Shown piece after piece: positions 54,329 through 63,458 of a stretch of DNA of 64,000 bases. The notes beneath the pieces are model-generated. The model was not told the DNA's origin. It did not search any database and saw nothing but the letters and a program-made list of their open reading frames with translations. Numbering within the stretch: position 1 is the stretch's first letter; every line of letters begins with the position of its first letter. Both the position numbers and the translations under genes were made by a program. Source of the DNA: Pseudoponticoccus marisrubri. Lineage in GTDB: Bacteria; Pseudomonadota; Alphaproteobacteria; Rhodobacterales; Rhodobacteraceae. Where the stretch lies: assembly GCF_001482405.1 (NCBI RefSeq), contig NZ_LPXO01000001.1, forward strand, positions 434,001 through 498,000, in the 5' to 3' direction.

Positions 54329-57089
54329 GCCGGCGCCCAACACGGTCCCCGACGACCTGATCGCGCCCGCCTCGGACATCTGCGACGTCTCGGCCCTGCG
54401 GGCCACGCTCTTCGCGGCGATCGCGCCCGAGATGGCCGAGGCAGAGCTGCGCCGCGAGGCGGTGCGCCTGCTCTCCGAGGCCCGCAAGGCGGGCTTCGCG
54501 GTCATCTCCGAGGCCTTCACGGCCGAGCCCTTCGGCGCGCGGCGCACCACGCGCTCCTACAGCTGGCTGACCGACTGCATCGTCTCGCTGGCCTACGAGA
54601 TCGCCACGCAGCACCTGCACCCGCTGCCCAACCCGACCGAATCCGAGCGCCTCTCGGTGCTCTCGGTCGGGGGCTACGGGCGGGGCGAGATGGCGCCCTA
54701 TTCCGATGTCGACCTGCTGTTCCTGACCCCCTACAAGATCACGCCCTGGGCCGAGAGCGTCATCGAATCGATGCTCTACATCCTGTGGGACCTGAAGCTG
54801 AAGGTGGGGCATTCCTCGCGCACGGTGAAGGATTGCATCCGGCTGGGCGGCGAGGATTTCACCATCCGCACCGCCATGCTGGAGAACCGCTTCATCATCG
54901 GCGACGAGCTGCTGGCGCAGGAGCTGGACGAGACGCTGTGGTCGCAGCTCTTCAAGGGTTCCGAGCGCGCCTTCGTCGAGGCCAAGCTGGAGGAGCGCGA
55001 CCGACGCCACGACAAGCAGGGCCAGCGTTACATGGTCGAGCCCAACATCAAGGAGGGCAAGGGCGGGCTGCGCGACCTGCAATCGCTGTTCTGGATCATC
55101 AAATACGTACACCATACCGACGACGTGTCCGAGCTGGTGCGCCAGGGCATCTTCAGCCCGGAGGAATACGAGACCTTCGTGCAGGCCGAGCGCTTTCTCT
55201 GGGCGGTGCGCTGCCATATCCACCTCGTCTCGGGCCGTGCGGTCGAGCAGCTGACCTTCGACATGCAGGTCGAGGTGGCCGCGCGCATGGGCTACAATGA
55301 CCGTGGCGGTCGGCGCGCGGTGGAATGGTTCATGCAGGACTATTTCCGCCACGCCACCTCGGTGGGCGACCTGACGCGCATCCTGCTGACCTCGCTCGAG
55401 GCCGACCATACCAAGAGCGCCCCGCTGCTGGCGCGCATCTTCCAGCGCCAGCCCAAGGTGAAATCCGGCTACTCGGTGGTGAACAACCGGCTGGCCATCG
55501 CCGATGACGAGGCCTTCCTGTCGGACAAGCTGAACCTGCTGCGTCTCTACGAGGAAGCGCTGCGCACCGGGCTGCTGATCCATCCCGACGCCATGCGGCT
55601 GGTCACCGCCAACCTGCACCTGATCGACGATGCCATGCGCCGCGATCCCGAGGCGCAGCGGATCTTCCTGGACCTGCTGCTGAAACACGGCAATCCCGAC
55701 CGCGCGCTGCGCCGGATGAACGAGCTGGGCGTGCTGTCCGCCTTCATCCCGGAATTCGCCCCCATCGTGGCGATGATGCAGTTCAACATGTATCACCACT
55801 ACACGGTAGACGAACACACGATCCAGTGCCTGTGGCATCTCTCCGAGATCGAGAACGGACAGCTGACCGAGGAACTGCCGGTCGCCTCGACCATCCTCAA
55901 GGAGGGGGTGAACCGCCGAGTGCTCTACGTGGCGTTGCTGCTGCATGACATCGGCAAGGGCCGCGACGAGGACCATTCCGTGCTGGGCGCCAAGATCGCC
56001 CGCAAGGTGGCGCCGCGGCTGGGGCTGAACAAGTCCGAATGCCAGACCGTCGAATGGCTGGTGCGCTACCACCTGCTGATGTCGGACATGGCCCAGAAAC
56101 GCGACATTGCCGATCCGCGCACGGTGCGCGACTTCGCCAAGGCGGTACAGACGCGCGAGCGGCTGGACCTGCTCTGCGTGCTGACGGTCTGCGACATCCG
56201 CGGCGTGGGCCCCGGCGTGTGGAACAACTGGAAGGCGGCGCTGATCCGCGCGCTCTACCGCCAGACAAGGCGCGGGCTGGAACAGGGCATGGAGGCGCTC
56301 AACCGCGAGAACCGCGGCACCGAGGCGCGAAAGGCGCTGCGCGCCGCGCTGTCGGACTGGGAGGGCAAGGATTTGCGCCGCGAGACGCAGCGCCATTACC
56401 CGCCCTATTGGCAGGGGCTGCATGTCACCGCCCACGTGGTCTTTGCCAACCTGCTGCGCGGCATCGACGATGACGAGATCCGCATCGACATCCATCCCGA
56501 CGAGGATCGCGACGCCACCCGCGTCTGCTTTGCGCTGCAGGATCATCCCGGCATCTTCTCGCGGCTGGCCGGGGCGCTGGCGCTGGCGGGGGCCAACGTG
56601 GTCGACGCGCGCACCTTCACCACCAAGGACGGCTACGCCACTGCCGCCTTCTGGATCCAGGACCCCGACGGGCACCCCTACGAGGACACTCGCATCCCGC
56701 GGCTGCGCGACATGATCCGCAAGACGCTGATGGGCGAAGTCGTGGCCCGCGAGGCGATCCGGCCGAAGGACAAGCTGAAGAAGCGCGAGAAAGCGTTCCG
56801 GGTGCCGACCTCGATCACCTTCGACAATGACGGCTCCGAGATCTTCACCATCATCGAGGTGGACACCCGCGACCGGCCCGGCCTGCTCTACGACCTGACG
56901 CGGACGCTGGCCGACCAGAACATCTACATCGCCTCGGCCGTGATCGCGACCTATGGCGAGCAGGTGGTCGACACGTTCTACGTCAAGGACATGTTCGGGC
57001 TGAAGCTGCATTCCAAGGTCAAGCGCGACATGATCGAACGCAAGCTGCGCGCCGCGATCACCGCGGGCACCGAACGGGCCAACAGCTAG
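54288..57089 (+). CDS. glnD: PII uridylyltransferase/uridylyl-removing enzyme
   Basis: GlnD (933 aa) senses glutamine and modifies the PII signal proteins. Domain order: nucleotidyltransferase with GGYGRGEMAPYSDVDLLFL (about residue 128), a uridylyltransferase helical part, an HD hydrolase domain (LLLHDIGKGRDEDHSVLGA), and two C-terminal ACT domains (DHPGIFSRLAGALALAGANV and DTRDRPGLLYDLTRTLADQN). I use a TTG start at 54288, overlapping the previous gene by 41 bp; no better codon lies before the conserved region. The stop at 57089 is followed by an unusual palindrome array. Confidence 0.96.
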   Translation: MTLPPAVSPAPASRPAPNTVPDDLIAPASDICDVSALRATLFAAIAPEMAEAELRREAVRLLSEARKAGFAVISEAFTAEPFGARRTTRSYSWLTDCIVSLAYEIATQHLHPLPNPTESERLSVLSVGGYGRGEMAPYSDVDLLFLTPYKITPWAESVIESMLYILWDLKLKVGHSSRTVKDCIRLGGEDFTIRTAMLENRFIIGDELLAQELDETLWSQLFKGSERAFVEAKLEERDRRHDKQGQRYMVEPNIKEGKGGLRDLQSLFWIIKYVHHTDDVSELVRQGIFSPEEYETFVQAERFLWAVRCHIHLVSGRAVEQLTFDMQVEVAARMGYNDRGGRRAVEWFMQDYFRHATSVGDLTRILLTSLEADHTKSAPLLARIFQRQPKVKSGYSVVNNRLAIADDEAFLSDKLNLLRLYEEALRTGLLIHPDAMRLVTANLHLIDDAMRRDPEAQRIFLDLLLKHGNPDRALRRMNELGVLSAFIPEFAPIVAMMQFNMYHHYTVDEHTIQCLWHLSEIENGQLTEELPVASTILKEGVNRRVLYVALLLHDIGKGRDEDHSVLGAKIARKVAPRLGLNKSECQTVEWLVRYHLLMSDMAQKRDIADPRTVRDFAKAVQTRERLDLLCVLTVCDIRGVGPGVWNNWKAALIRALYRQTRRGLEQGMEALNRENRGTEARKALRAALSDWEGKDLRRETQRHYPPYWQGLHVTAHVVFANLLRGIDDDEIRIDIHPDEDRDATRVCFALQDHPGIFSRLAGALALAGANVVDARTFTTKDGYATAAFWIQDPDGHPYEDTRIPRLRDMIRKTLMGEVVAREAIRPKDKLKKREKAFRVPTSITFDNDGSEIFTIIEVDTRDRPGLLYDLTRTLADQNIYIASAVIATYGEQVVDTFYVKDMFGLKLHSKVKRDMIERKLRAAITAGTERANS

Positions 57090-57111
57090 GCGCGCTTGCC
57101 ACGGGCCGGCG

Positions 57112-57208
57112 GGAAGGCCCTTCGAAGGGCCTTCCGGGAACGCGTTTGCAAACGCGTTCCTGAAGCGGTTTCCAAACCGCTTCCTGCAATCCGCTTCGAA
57201 GCGGATTG
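57112..57208. repeat. array of four palindromes at 25-bp pitch between glnD and murJ
   Basis: Four short palindromes start at 57112, 57137, 57162 and 57187. Arms are GGAAGGCCCTTC (57112-57135, perfect), GGAACGCGTTTG (57137-57160, perfect), GAAGCGGTTT (57162-57183, two-base centre CC) and CAATCCGCTTC (57187-57208, perfect). The sequences differ but the layout (two to four purine-rich bases, GC block, TT/AA centre) is the same. They could form hairpins in RNA or be protein-binding sites. Confidence 0.9.
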
Positions 57209-57475
57209 GCCCCCGGCCCCGGCGTCATGGCGATCGTCTTGGAACCCCCGTGGCCCCGGCCGGTTGAACTGGCAGGTGACGGCACGCCCGGTGCCGCCCT
57301 GCCCCGTCAGACCTGCCCGAAAGGCCCCCGCCCGCATGCTCGCCGATCTCGCATGACCCCAACTGCCAGCGCCCTTGCCTTGCCATCGGGCCTGTCCACG
57401 CCCCGCGCCGGGCTGCGGGCTTCCCCCGGCCGCGCGCTTGGGATAAGCCCGGATCAAAAGACGGGACAGGGCAGG
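57209..57475. other. leader region before murJ
   Basis: This stretch is part of the 386-bp gap between glnD and murJ. It has GC-rich unstructured sequence with no recognisable promoter or terminator. An open frame that continues into murJ crosses it, but there is no ribosome site or signal-like sequence, so it is probably not coding. Confidence 0.5.
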
Positions 57476-59029
57476 ATGAAACCGATCAAGCTGATCTCGG
57501 GCGTGATGACCGTCGGGTTCTGGACGCTCATGAGCCGCGTGCTCGGCGTCGCGCGCGAAGTGGTGATCCTCGCACTGATCGGGCCCGGCCCGGTGCTCGA
57601 CGCGTTCGTCGCCGCCTTCCGCCTGCCCAACATGTTCCGCCGTTTCTTTGCCGAGGGCGCGTTCAACGCCGCCTTCGTGCCGATGTTCTCGAAGAAATAC
57701 GAGGGCGCAGAGGATCCGCTGGGCTTTGCCCGCGACGCGCTGTCGGGGCTGGCCTTCGTGCTGCTGATCCTGACCGGGCTCGCGCTGGTCTTCATGCCCG
57801 CACTGGTCTGGGCCAGCGCCGGCGGGTTCGCGGGCGATGCGCGCTTCGACCTGACCGTGGGCTATGGCCGCATCGTCTTTCCCTACATCCTGCTGATCTC
57901 GCTGGCCGCGCTGTTCTCGGGCGCGCTGAACGCCACGGGCCATTTCGCCGCCGCCGCCGCCGCGCCGGTGCTGCTCAACATCTTCGTTCTGGCCGGCATG
58001 GCGCTGGGGTCCGTTGTCGGGGGCGAGATCATCCTGTGGCTGGTCTGGACCGTGCCGCTGGCCGGGGCGGCGCAGCTGGCGCTGGTCTGGGTCGCGGCCG
58101 GGCGCGCGGGCATCCGCGTGCGCCCCGGACGGCCGCGCTGGACGCCTGACATGGCCCGGCTGGTGCGCATCGCGGTGCCGGCCGCGCTGGCCGGCGGGGT
58201 CATGCAGATCAACCTGCTGGTCGGCCAGCAGGTCGCCTCGCATTTCGACAAGGCGGTAGGCTGGCTCTACGCGGCCGACCGGCTCTACCAGCTGCCGCTG
58301 GGCGTGGTCGGCATCGCGGTGGGCATCGTGCTGCTGCCCGACCTGTCGCGGCGGCTGAAGGCCGAGGATCACGCGGGCGGCCGCGCCGCCTTTTCCCGCG
58401 CGGGCGAGCTGAGCCTTGCGCTGACCATCCCCTCGGCCGTGGCGCTGGTGGTCATCCCGCTGCCCATGGTCTCGGTCCTGTTCGAGCGGGGCGCCACCGG
58501 GGCCTCGGACAGCGCCGCCATTGCGCTTGCGGTGGCGATCTACGGGCTGGGCCTGCCCGCCTTCGTGCTGCAGAAGGTGCTGCAGCCGCTCTACTTCGCG
58601 CGCGAGGACACGCGCACCCCCTTCCGCTACGCGCTCTGGGCGATGGCCGTGAATGCCGCGCTGGCCATCGGGCTGGCGCCGCTGATCGGCTGGATCGCAC
58701 CCGCCATCGCCACCACCGCCGCCGGCTGGTCCATGGTCTGGCAGCTGGCGCGCGGCGCCCGCGGCATGGGCGAGGTCGCCCGGTTCGACGACCGGTTCCG
58801 CGCCCGGATCTGGCGCATCTGCGCCGCCTCGGCGGCGATGGGCGCGGTGCTCTGGGGCGCGCAGAGCCTGCTGATGCCCTGGCTCATGGCCGATTACTGG
58901 CGCTACGCCGCGCTTGCGCTTCTGATCGGCATCGGCATCATCGCCTACGGGATCGCCGGCCAGGGGATCGGCGCCTTCTCGATGACCGAACTGCGCGGCG
59001 CATTCCGACGGGGGCCGAGGGACACATGA
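57476..59029 (+). CDS. murJ: lipid II flippase MurJ
   Basis: MOP-superfamily flippase (517 aa, about fourteen helices) that moves lipid II across the inner membrane for peptidoglycan synthesis. Markers: GFWTLMSRVLGVAREVVILA, AAFRLPNMFRRFFAEGAFNA, AFVPMFSKKYE and AADRLYQLPLGVVGIAVGIV. The ATG at 57476 begins MKPIKLISGVMTVGF as in homologues. Its stop overlaps the phospholipase D-like start (ATGA), so they are coupled. GGGCAGG precedes the start. Confidence 0.96.
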   Translation: MKPIKLISGVMTVGFWTLMSRVLGVAREVVILALIGPGPVLDAFVAAFRLPNMFRRFFAEGAFNAAFVPMFSKKYEGAEDPLGFARDALSGLAFVLLILTGLALVFMPALVWASAGGFAGDARFDLTVGYGRIVFPYILLISLAALFSGALNATGHFAAAAAAPVLLNIFVLAGMALGSVVGGEIILWLVWTVPLAGAAQLALVWVAAGRAGIRVRPGRPRWTPDMARLVRIAVPAALAGGVMQINLLVGQQVASHFDKAVGWLYAADRLYQLPLGVVGIAVGIVLLPDLSRRLKAEDHAGGRAAFSRAGELSLALTIPSAVALVVIPLPMVSVLFERGATGASDSAAIALAVAIYGLGLPAFVLQKVLQPLYFAREDTRTPFRYALWAMAVNAALAIGLAPLIGWIAPAIATTAAGWSMVWQLARGARGMGEVARFDDRFRARIWRICAASAAMGAVLWGAQSLLMPWLMADYWRYAALALLIGIGIIAYGIAGQGIGAFSMTELRGAFRRGPRDT

Positions 59030-60516
59030 CGCTGACACCGCTCATCACGGGGGCCGAGGGCTTTCCGGCGCTGGAACGGCTGGTCGCCGGCGCGCAGGAC
59101 GAGCTGCTGATGTCCTTCCGCATCATCGACCCGGGCACGCGGCTGCGCGCGCCCGAATTGCTGGAGCGCGGGCTCGAGACATGGGGCGACCTGATCGGGC
59201 TGGTCACGGCGCGCGGCGTGCGCCTGCGCCTGCTGGTGGCCGATTTCGACCCGCTCTTCGCGCCGGAGTTGCACCGCAACGCCTGGGCCTGCGCCTCGGG
59301 CTTTGCCGATGTGGTTCAGGGCGACGCGCAGGTCATGGTGGCCCCGCATGGCCAGCAGGCCGGCGCCTTCTGGCGCGTGGCCATGCGCATCCAGCTGAAC
59401 CAGGCCATGGCGCAGCTGCGCGCGACCGATCCGACCCGGCTGACCCCGGTGCAGCGCAAGGTGCTGAAGACCGGGCCGATCCTGCGCCCGGTGACGCTGC
59501 ACCAGAAATTCGCCGTGGCCGACGGGCGCGACTGCGTGATCGGCGGGCTGGACGTGAACGAGCGGCGCTTCGACACGCCCGAGCATGACCGCCCCTCGGA
59601 AGAGACCTGGCATGACGTCTCGGCCCGGGTCGAGGATGCGGATTTCGCGGGCGCGCTGCGCGGCCATTTCGCCGATTGCTGGAACGATGCCATCGCCTGC
59701 GGCGCCGCCTCGCTGGCCGACCGGGCCGAGCGCTTCGCTGCCGAGCCGCGTCCGCAGGGCCGCAGCGACCTGCGCCTGCTGCGCACCCGGGCCGCCCCCT
59801 GCACCGGTCCCGCGCGACTGGCGCCGCGGCCACGCATCACCGATCACGAGGCCGCCACGCTGCGGCTCTTCGACCGGGCAGAGCGCTACATCTATCTGGA
59901 AACGCAGTTCCTGCGCCACGCCCCGCTGGCCGATGCGCTGGTGCGCGCCGCCGACCGCGCGCCCAAGCTGAACCTGATCGTGGTGCTGCCCGCCGCGCCC
60001 GAGCGCATCCTGTTCGACAATGACGACAGCTGGGACGCACGCCATGCCCACCAGTTGCAGGTCGACCAGATCGACAAGCTGCGCCGCGCCTTCGGCGAAC
60101 GGTTTGCGCTGGTCACCCCGGCCTCGCCGCGCCGCGCCACGCCGGACGGGCCGACGCTGGTCGAGGCCGACCCGGTCTACCTGCATTCCAAGGTCACCAT
60201 CGTGGACGATGCCGCGGCTGTGGTGGGCTCGGCCAACCTGAACGGCCGGTCGATGCGCTGGGACACCGAGGCCTCGGTCCTGTCCTTCGACGAAACCTTC
60301 GCGCGCGACCTGTTCGAACGGCTGTCGCAGAAATGGCTGCGCGGCGCGGCGCCCGAGGGGCGCGACCCGCGCGAGGCCGCGCTCTGGACCGAGGTCGCCG
60401 CCGCCGAGGCCCGCCGCCCGCCCGAGGCGCGCGAGGCCTTCCTGCTGCCCTTCCCGCTGTCGGATGCGCGGCGCTTCTCGCGCCGGGTAAGGCTCCTGCC
60501 CGACGACATGTTCTGA
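59026..60516 (+). CDS. phospholipase D-family protein (two HKD motifs)
   Basis: Protein of 496 aa with two phosphodiesterase HKD motifs: HQKFAVADGRDCVIGGLD (about residue 160) and HSKVTIVDDAAAVVGSANLN (about residue 385). Members include cardiolipin synthases and phospholipases D. There is no signal peptide or membrane helix, so it is probably cytosolic or peripheral. Its start overlaps the murJ stop, so it may share its transcript. Substrate unknown. Confidence 0.92.
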   Translation: MTLTPLITGAEGFPALERLVAGAQDELLMSFRIIDPGTRLRAPELLERGLETWGDLIGLVTARGVRLRLLVADFDPLFAPELHRNAWACASGFADVVQGDAQVMVAPHGQQAGAFWRVAMRIQLNQAMAQLRATDPTRLTPVQRKVLKTGPILRPVTLHQKFAVADGRDCVIGGLDVNERRFDTPEHDRPSEETWHDVSARVEDADFAGALRGHFADCWNDAIACGAASLADRAERFAAEPRPQGRSDLRLLRTRAAPCTGPARLAPRPRITDHEAATLRLFDRAERYIYLETQFLRHAPLADALVRAADRAPKLNLIVVLPAAPERILFDNDDSWDARHAHQLQVDQIDKLRRAFGERFALVTPASPRRATPDGPTLVEADPVYLHSKVTIVDDAAAVVGSANLNGRSMRWDTEASVLSFDETFARDLFERLSQKWLRGAAPEGRDPREAALWTEVAAAEARRPPEAREAFLLPFPLSDARRFSRRVRLLPDDMF

Positions 60517-60552
60517 GACCGCGACAAGGGCGTCGAGCCGACGACCCCGTGC

Positions 60553-61848
60553 TCACGCCGGGGTCGCCACCGCTGCGCTGTCGGCCCGGCTTTCATCGGC
60601 CAGCTCGCGTGCGTGCAGTCCCAGCACGACCAGCGCGGGCCAGAGCAGGTAGGCCTCGATCTCGATATTCTCGCCAAAGGACAGCAGCACCAGCACCATG
60701 CAGATGCCTAGCGGCAGCCGTCCGCGCGGGCCGCGCGCCGCGTCGTAGAGCGCCAGCACCGTCTGCCAGACCAGCGGCACGAGGAAGGCGAAGAAGCCCA
60801 CCAGCCCCTTGACGAAGAGCAGCCCGAACCAGGTGTGGTGGCTGCCGATCGGCATGTATTCCACAAGGTGCGGGCCCGGCTGCACCGTGCCATGGCCGAA
60901 CCAGACCGCCTCTTCCTGCCAGCGCTCATGCGCGATACGCTGCAACGTGGCGCGCACCCGCGTGCTGTCGGCGCGCGCGCCCTTGAAGGCGGCGATGCCG
61001 GCCTCGGCCTGGCGCAGCAGCCAAGGCCCCACCACCGCCATGGACGCGGTCACCCCGGCCAGCGCGACCCAGGCCCAGCTGCGCAAGACCAGCGGCATCA
61101 GCCGCGGCCCGATCGTGCAGGCCACCAACCCGACCAGCCCCATGCGCGACTTGGAGGCAAGGATCATCAGCACCCCCGCCGCGATCCCCGCCGCCATCCA
61201 GCGCCGGTCGCGCTCTTCCAGCGCGAAGAGCACCATGACAACGCCCAGCAGCGCGGCAAAGGGCGACCAGGGGGCAAAGAACTGCCAGCGCGGCGTCCAC
61301 GAGGCCGGGTCGAAGGTGAACAGGTAGACCGAGAAATATTCCGGCCCCGGACCGCCCACCGCCTTGAGCGGCGAGGTCCAGATGCGTTCCGGCAGGCCCA
61401 GATAGGGCGCGGCCAGCAGCACCGGGGCGATGCAGAGCGTCCAGAGCCCCAGCTTGCACTGCGCGCGCACCAGGATCTCGCGCCGGATCGGCAGCACCGC
61501 CCCGGCCAGCGGAAACAGCGCCAGCAGCGCCCAGCCCTTGGCCCAGCCGATCGAGGACTTGATGGTCTTCTTCAGGCCCAGCCCCCAGTCCAGGTGCCCG
61601 CCCCAGAGCGCCACCAGCATGACCAGCATGCCGATGATCCAGCCCCAGACGGGCAGCGGGATCGAGCCGGTGGCGCGCAGGTCGGCGCGGATCGCCGGGC
61701 CGAGATAGAGCGACAGGAAGGCCAGCCCCGCCAGCAGCCCCGCCAGCACCGGGCCCACCACGTAGAGCGCGCCGAAGGCGTAGAAGGGCCAGGTCCAGAC
61801 GATCGCCTTCCAGACCATGCCCTCGGCGGGGTTCTGCGGCGCGATCAC
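60553..61848 (-). CDS. O-antigen ligase/polymerase-like membrane protein
   Basis: Membrane protein of 431 aa with about ten to twelve helices. A large periplasmic region (about residues 280-330, with GHGTVQPGPHLVEYMPIGSH and the following HHTWFGLLFVKGLVGF) resembles the WaaL/Wzy domain of O-antigen ligases and polymerases. The start overlaps the Wzz-like gene stop by 4 bp. The two probably help build a surface polysaccharide, regulated by the neighbouring response regulator. Whether it is a ligase or a polymerase is not clear. Confidence 0.82.
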   Translation of the reverse strand: MIAPQNPAEGMVWKAIVWTWPFYAFGALYVVGPVLAGLLAGLAFLSLYLGPAIRADLRATGSIPLPVWGWIIGMLVMLVALWGGHLDWGLGLKKTIKSSIGWAKGWALLALFPLAGAVLPIRREILVRAQCKLGLWTLCIAPVLLAAPYLGLPERIWTSPLKAVGGPGPEYFSVYLFTFDPASWTPRWQFFAPWSPFAALLGVVMVLFALEERDRRWMAAGIAAGVLMILASKSRMGLVGLVACTIGPRLMPLVLRSWAWVALAGVTASMAVVGPWLLRQAEAGIAAFKGARADSTRVRATLQRIAHERWQEEAVWFGHGTVQPGPHLVEYMPIGSHHTWFGLLFVKGLVGFFAFLVPLVWQTVLALYDAARGPRGRLPLGICMVLVLLSFGENIEIEAYLLWPALVVLGLHARELADESRADSAAVATPA

Positions 61849-63344
61849 GGCCGCTCCCCCTTCATGTAGAGCACCTTCTCGATCATGCTGCGGCGCATCC
61901 AGCCAAGGCCCAGCACGATCAGCAGCATCATCGAGGCGGCGATGCCCGCGGCGATGGCCAGCTTGCGCTTGGGCGAGCTGGGCTCGTCGGCGAGCGAGGG
62001 ATCCTCGAGCACCTGCACCAGCGGGTAGGAGGCATAGATGTCTGTCTTGCTGGACTGGGTGCGCGCGATGGCCGAGGCAAAGACCGCCTCTGCCACGTTG
62101 AAATCGCGCTGCATGTCCTCGAGCCGGGCGGCCAGCGGCGCCAGCGCTTCCAGCCGGGCGGCCTCGTCGGCGTGATGGGCGCGCAGCTGCGCCAGCTCGG
62201 CATCCAGCCCGGTGCGCTCGGCCTCGAAGCGGACCAGCTCGGTCAGCAGCGCCGCGCGCCCGCCATCGACCGCGCGCTCCAGCGCCACGCGCCCGCCGGT
62301 CAGCGCGGCGACATAGGTCTCGGCCTTGGCCTGCGCCGCGGCATAGCCCGCCTGCGCCTTGACCACCTCGGGGTGGCGCGCGCCGTATTGCGAGCGCGCC
62401 TCGGCCAGCGCCGAGGAGGCGTCGGCCATCGATTCCAGCAGGGCCAGGTAGGCGCTGTCACCGTTCAGCCGCAGGATCGCCGCGGCGTCCTGCGCGTTGG
62501 TGCCCAGCCGCGCCTCGAGGCGGTTCACCTCGGCGGCCTTGCGCTCGCGCTCGGATTGCAGCCGCTCGATGCGGACGGCCAGCGCGTCCAGCTCGTCAAG
62601 CTGGCGCTGGTACTGCTCGGCCGAATGCAGCCCGGTCTCGGCCTGCAGCCGCGCGATATCGGCACGGGTCGCCGCGACCGAGGCCTGGTATTCGCGGATC
62701 GCCGACAGACCGCCCGACTGGCGGCTGTCCACCTCGTCACCGCGCAGCCGGTCGATCTCGTCCATGAAGGCCTCCAGCAGCGCCGCGTTGCGGGCCTGCG
62801 CCTCTTCGGCCGAGGGGCCGGTCATCTCGACATGGATGAAGGCGGTCTGGTCGACCAGCCGCACGCGCGGCTCGCCGAAGACGCGCGGGTGCAGGCCGAG
62901 CCGATCGGCGGCGTCCTCGCGCACGCGGCCGGCGGACAGCAGGCGCTTGTAGGTCTCGGTCGGGCTGACCGCGCTGCTGGCAAAGGCCGAGTTGGAATAG
63001 CTGGAGGCCTGCCCGATATCGGCGAGGTTGACCGAGGCCGAGGCGCCCGAGCCCGGCAGGATCAGCGACATGTGGCTGCTGTAGCTCAGCGGCGCGGTCT
63101 TGAGATAGCCGGTGATCGGCGCCCAGACCGCCGCCAACGCCAGCGTGCCCAGCCAGACATAGCGCGGCAGGCGGCTGACATCGCCCGACCGCCCGCCCAT
63201 GAGGATGCGCTTGAGCCCCGGGCCGCGACGACGCGGGCGCGGCCCGGCCTGTGCCGGATCGGCGGCGATGGCAGAGGACTCGACAGCGCTCGCCGAAAGC
63301 TCGGCGGCGGGACGGGGGAAGCGGCGGCGCAGGGTCAGGGGCAT
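61845..63344 (-). CDS. Wzz-like polysaccharide chain-length/export protein
   Basis: Protein of 499 aa with a cytoplasmic basic N-terminus (PRPRRRGPGLKRIL), a first helix (about residues 62-80, VWLGTLALAAVWAPITGYL), a long periplasmic coiled coil rich in Ala/Glu/Arg (about residues 190-420), and a second helix (IAAGIAASMMLLIVLGLGWM) near the C-terminus. This is the layout of the polysaccharide co-polymerase (Wzz/GumC) family, without a tyrosine kinase domain. It overlaps the ligase-like gene and precedes it in transcription. Confidence 0.88.
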   Translation of the reverse strand: MPLTLRRRFPRPAAELSASAVESSAIAADPAQAGPRPRRRGPGLKRILMGGRSGDVSRLPRYVWLGTLALAAVWAPITGYLKTAPLSYSSHMSLILPGSGASASVNLADIGQASSYSNSAFASSAVSPTETYKRLLSAGRVREDAADRLGLHPRVFGEPRVRLVDQTAFIHVEMTGPSAEEAQARNAALLEAFMDEIDRLRGDEVDSRQSGGLSAIREYQASVAATRADIARLQAETGLHSAEQYQRQLDELDALAVRIERLQSERERKAAEVNRLEARLGTNAQDAAAILRLNGDSAYLALLESMADASSALAEARSQYGARHPEVVKAQAGYAAAQAKAETYVAALTGGRVALERAVDGGRAALLTELVRFEAERTGLDAELAQLRAHHADEAARLEALAPLAARLEDMQRDFNVAEAVFASAIARTQSSKTDIYASYPLVQVLEDPSLADEPSSPKRKLAIAAGIAASMMLLIVLGLGWMRRSMIEKVLYMKGERP

Positions 63345-63434
63345 GGGCGGTCTCCTTTGCCCGGCACCCTACCCTTTGCGCGTCGTTAACGCTTCTGCGC
63401 GGCGGGAGCGGCGGCCGGGACAGATGGCCCCGGA

Positions 63435-63452
63435 CCTATCCGCCCGGATAGG
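63435..63452. other. palindrome beside the LuxR-type regulator
   Basis: CCTATCCG (63435-63442) pairs with CGGATAGG (63445-63452) around two C bases, in the 114-bp gap between the Wzz-like start and the regulator stop. It could be a terminator stem (no T tract) or an operator for the polysaccharide genes. Confidence 0.45.
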
Positions 63453-63458
63453 ACCCGC

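Noticed and set aside
54192-57011. Open frame of 939 codons antisense to glnD
   Set aside because: Third-position GC bias leaves the opposite frame open; the product is His/Gly/Arg-rich with no family, and glnD is unambiguous.
57112-57208. CRISPR-like array
   Set aside because: The 25-bp units differ in sequence and there are no spacers or cas genes, so the repeats do not fit a CRISPR array.
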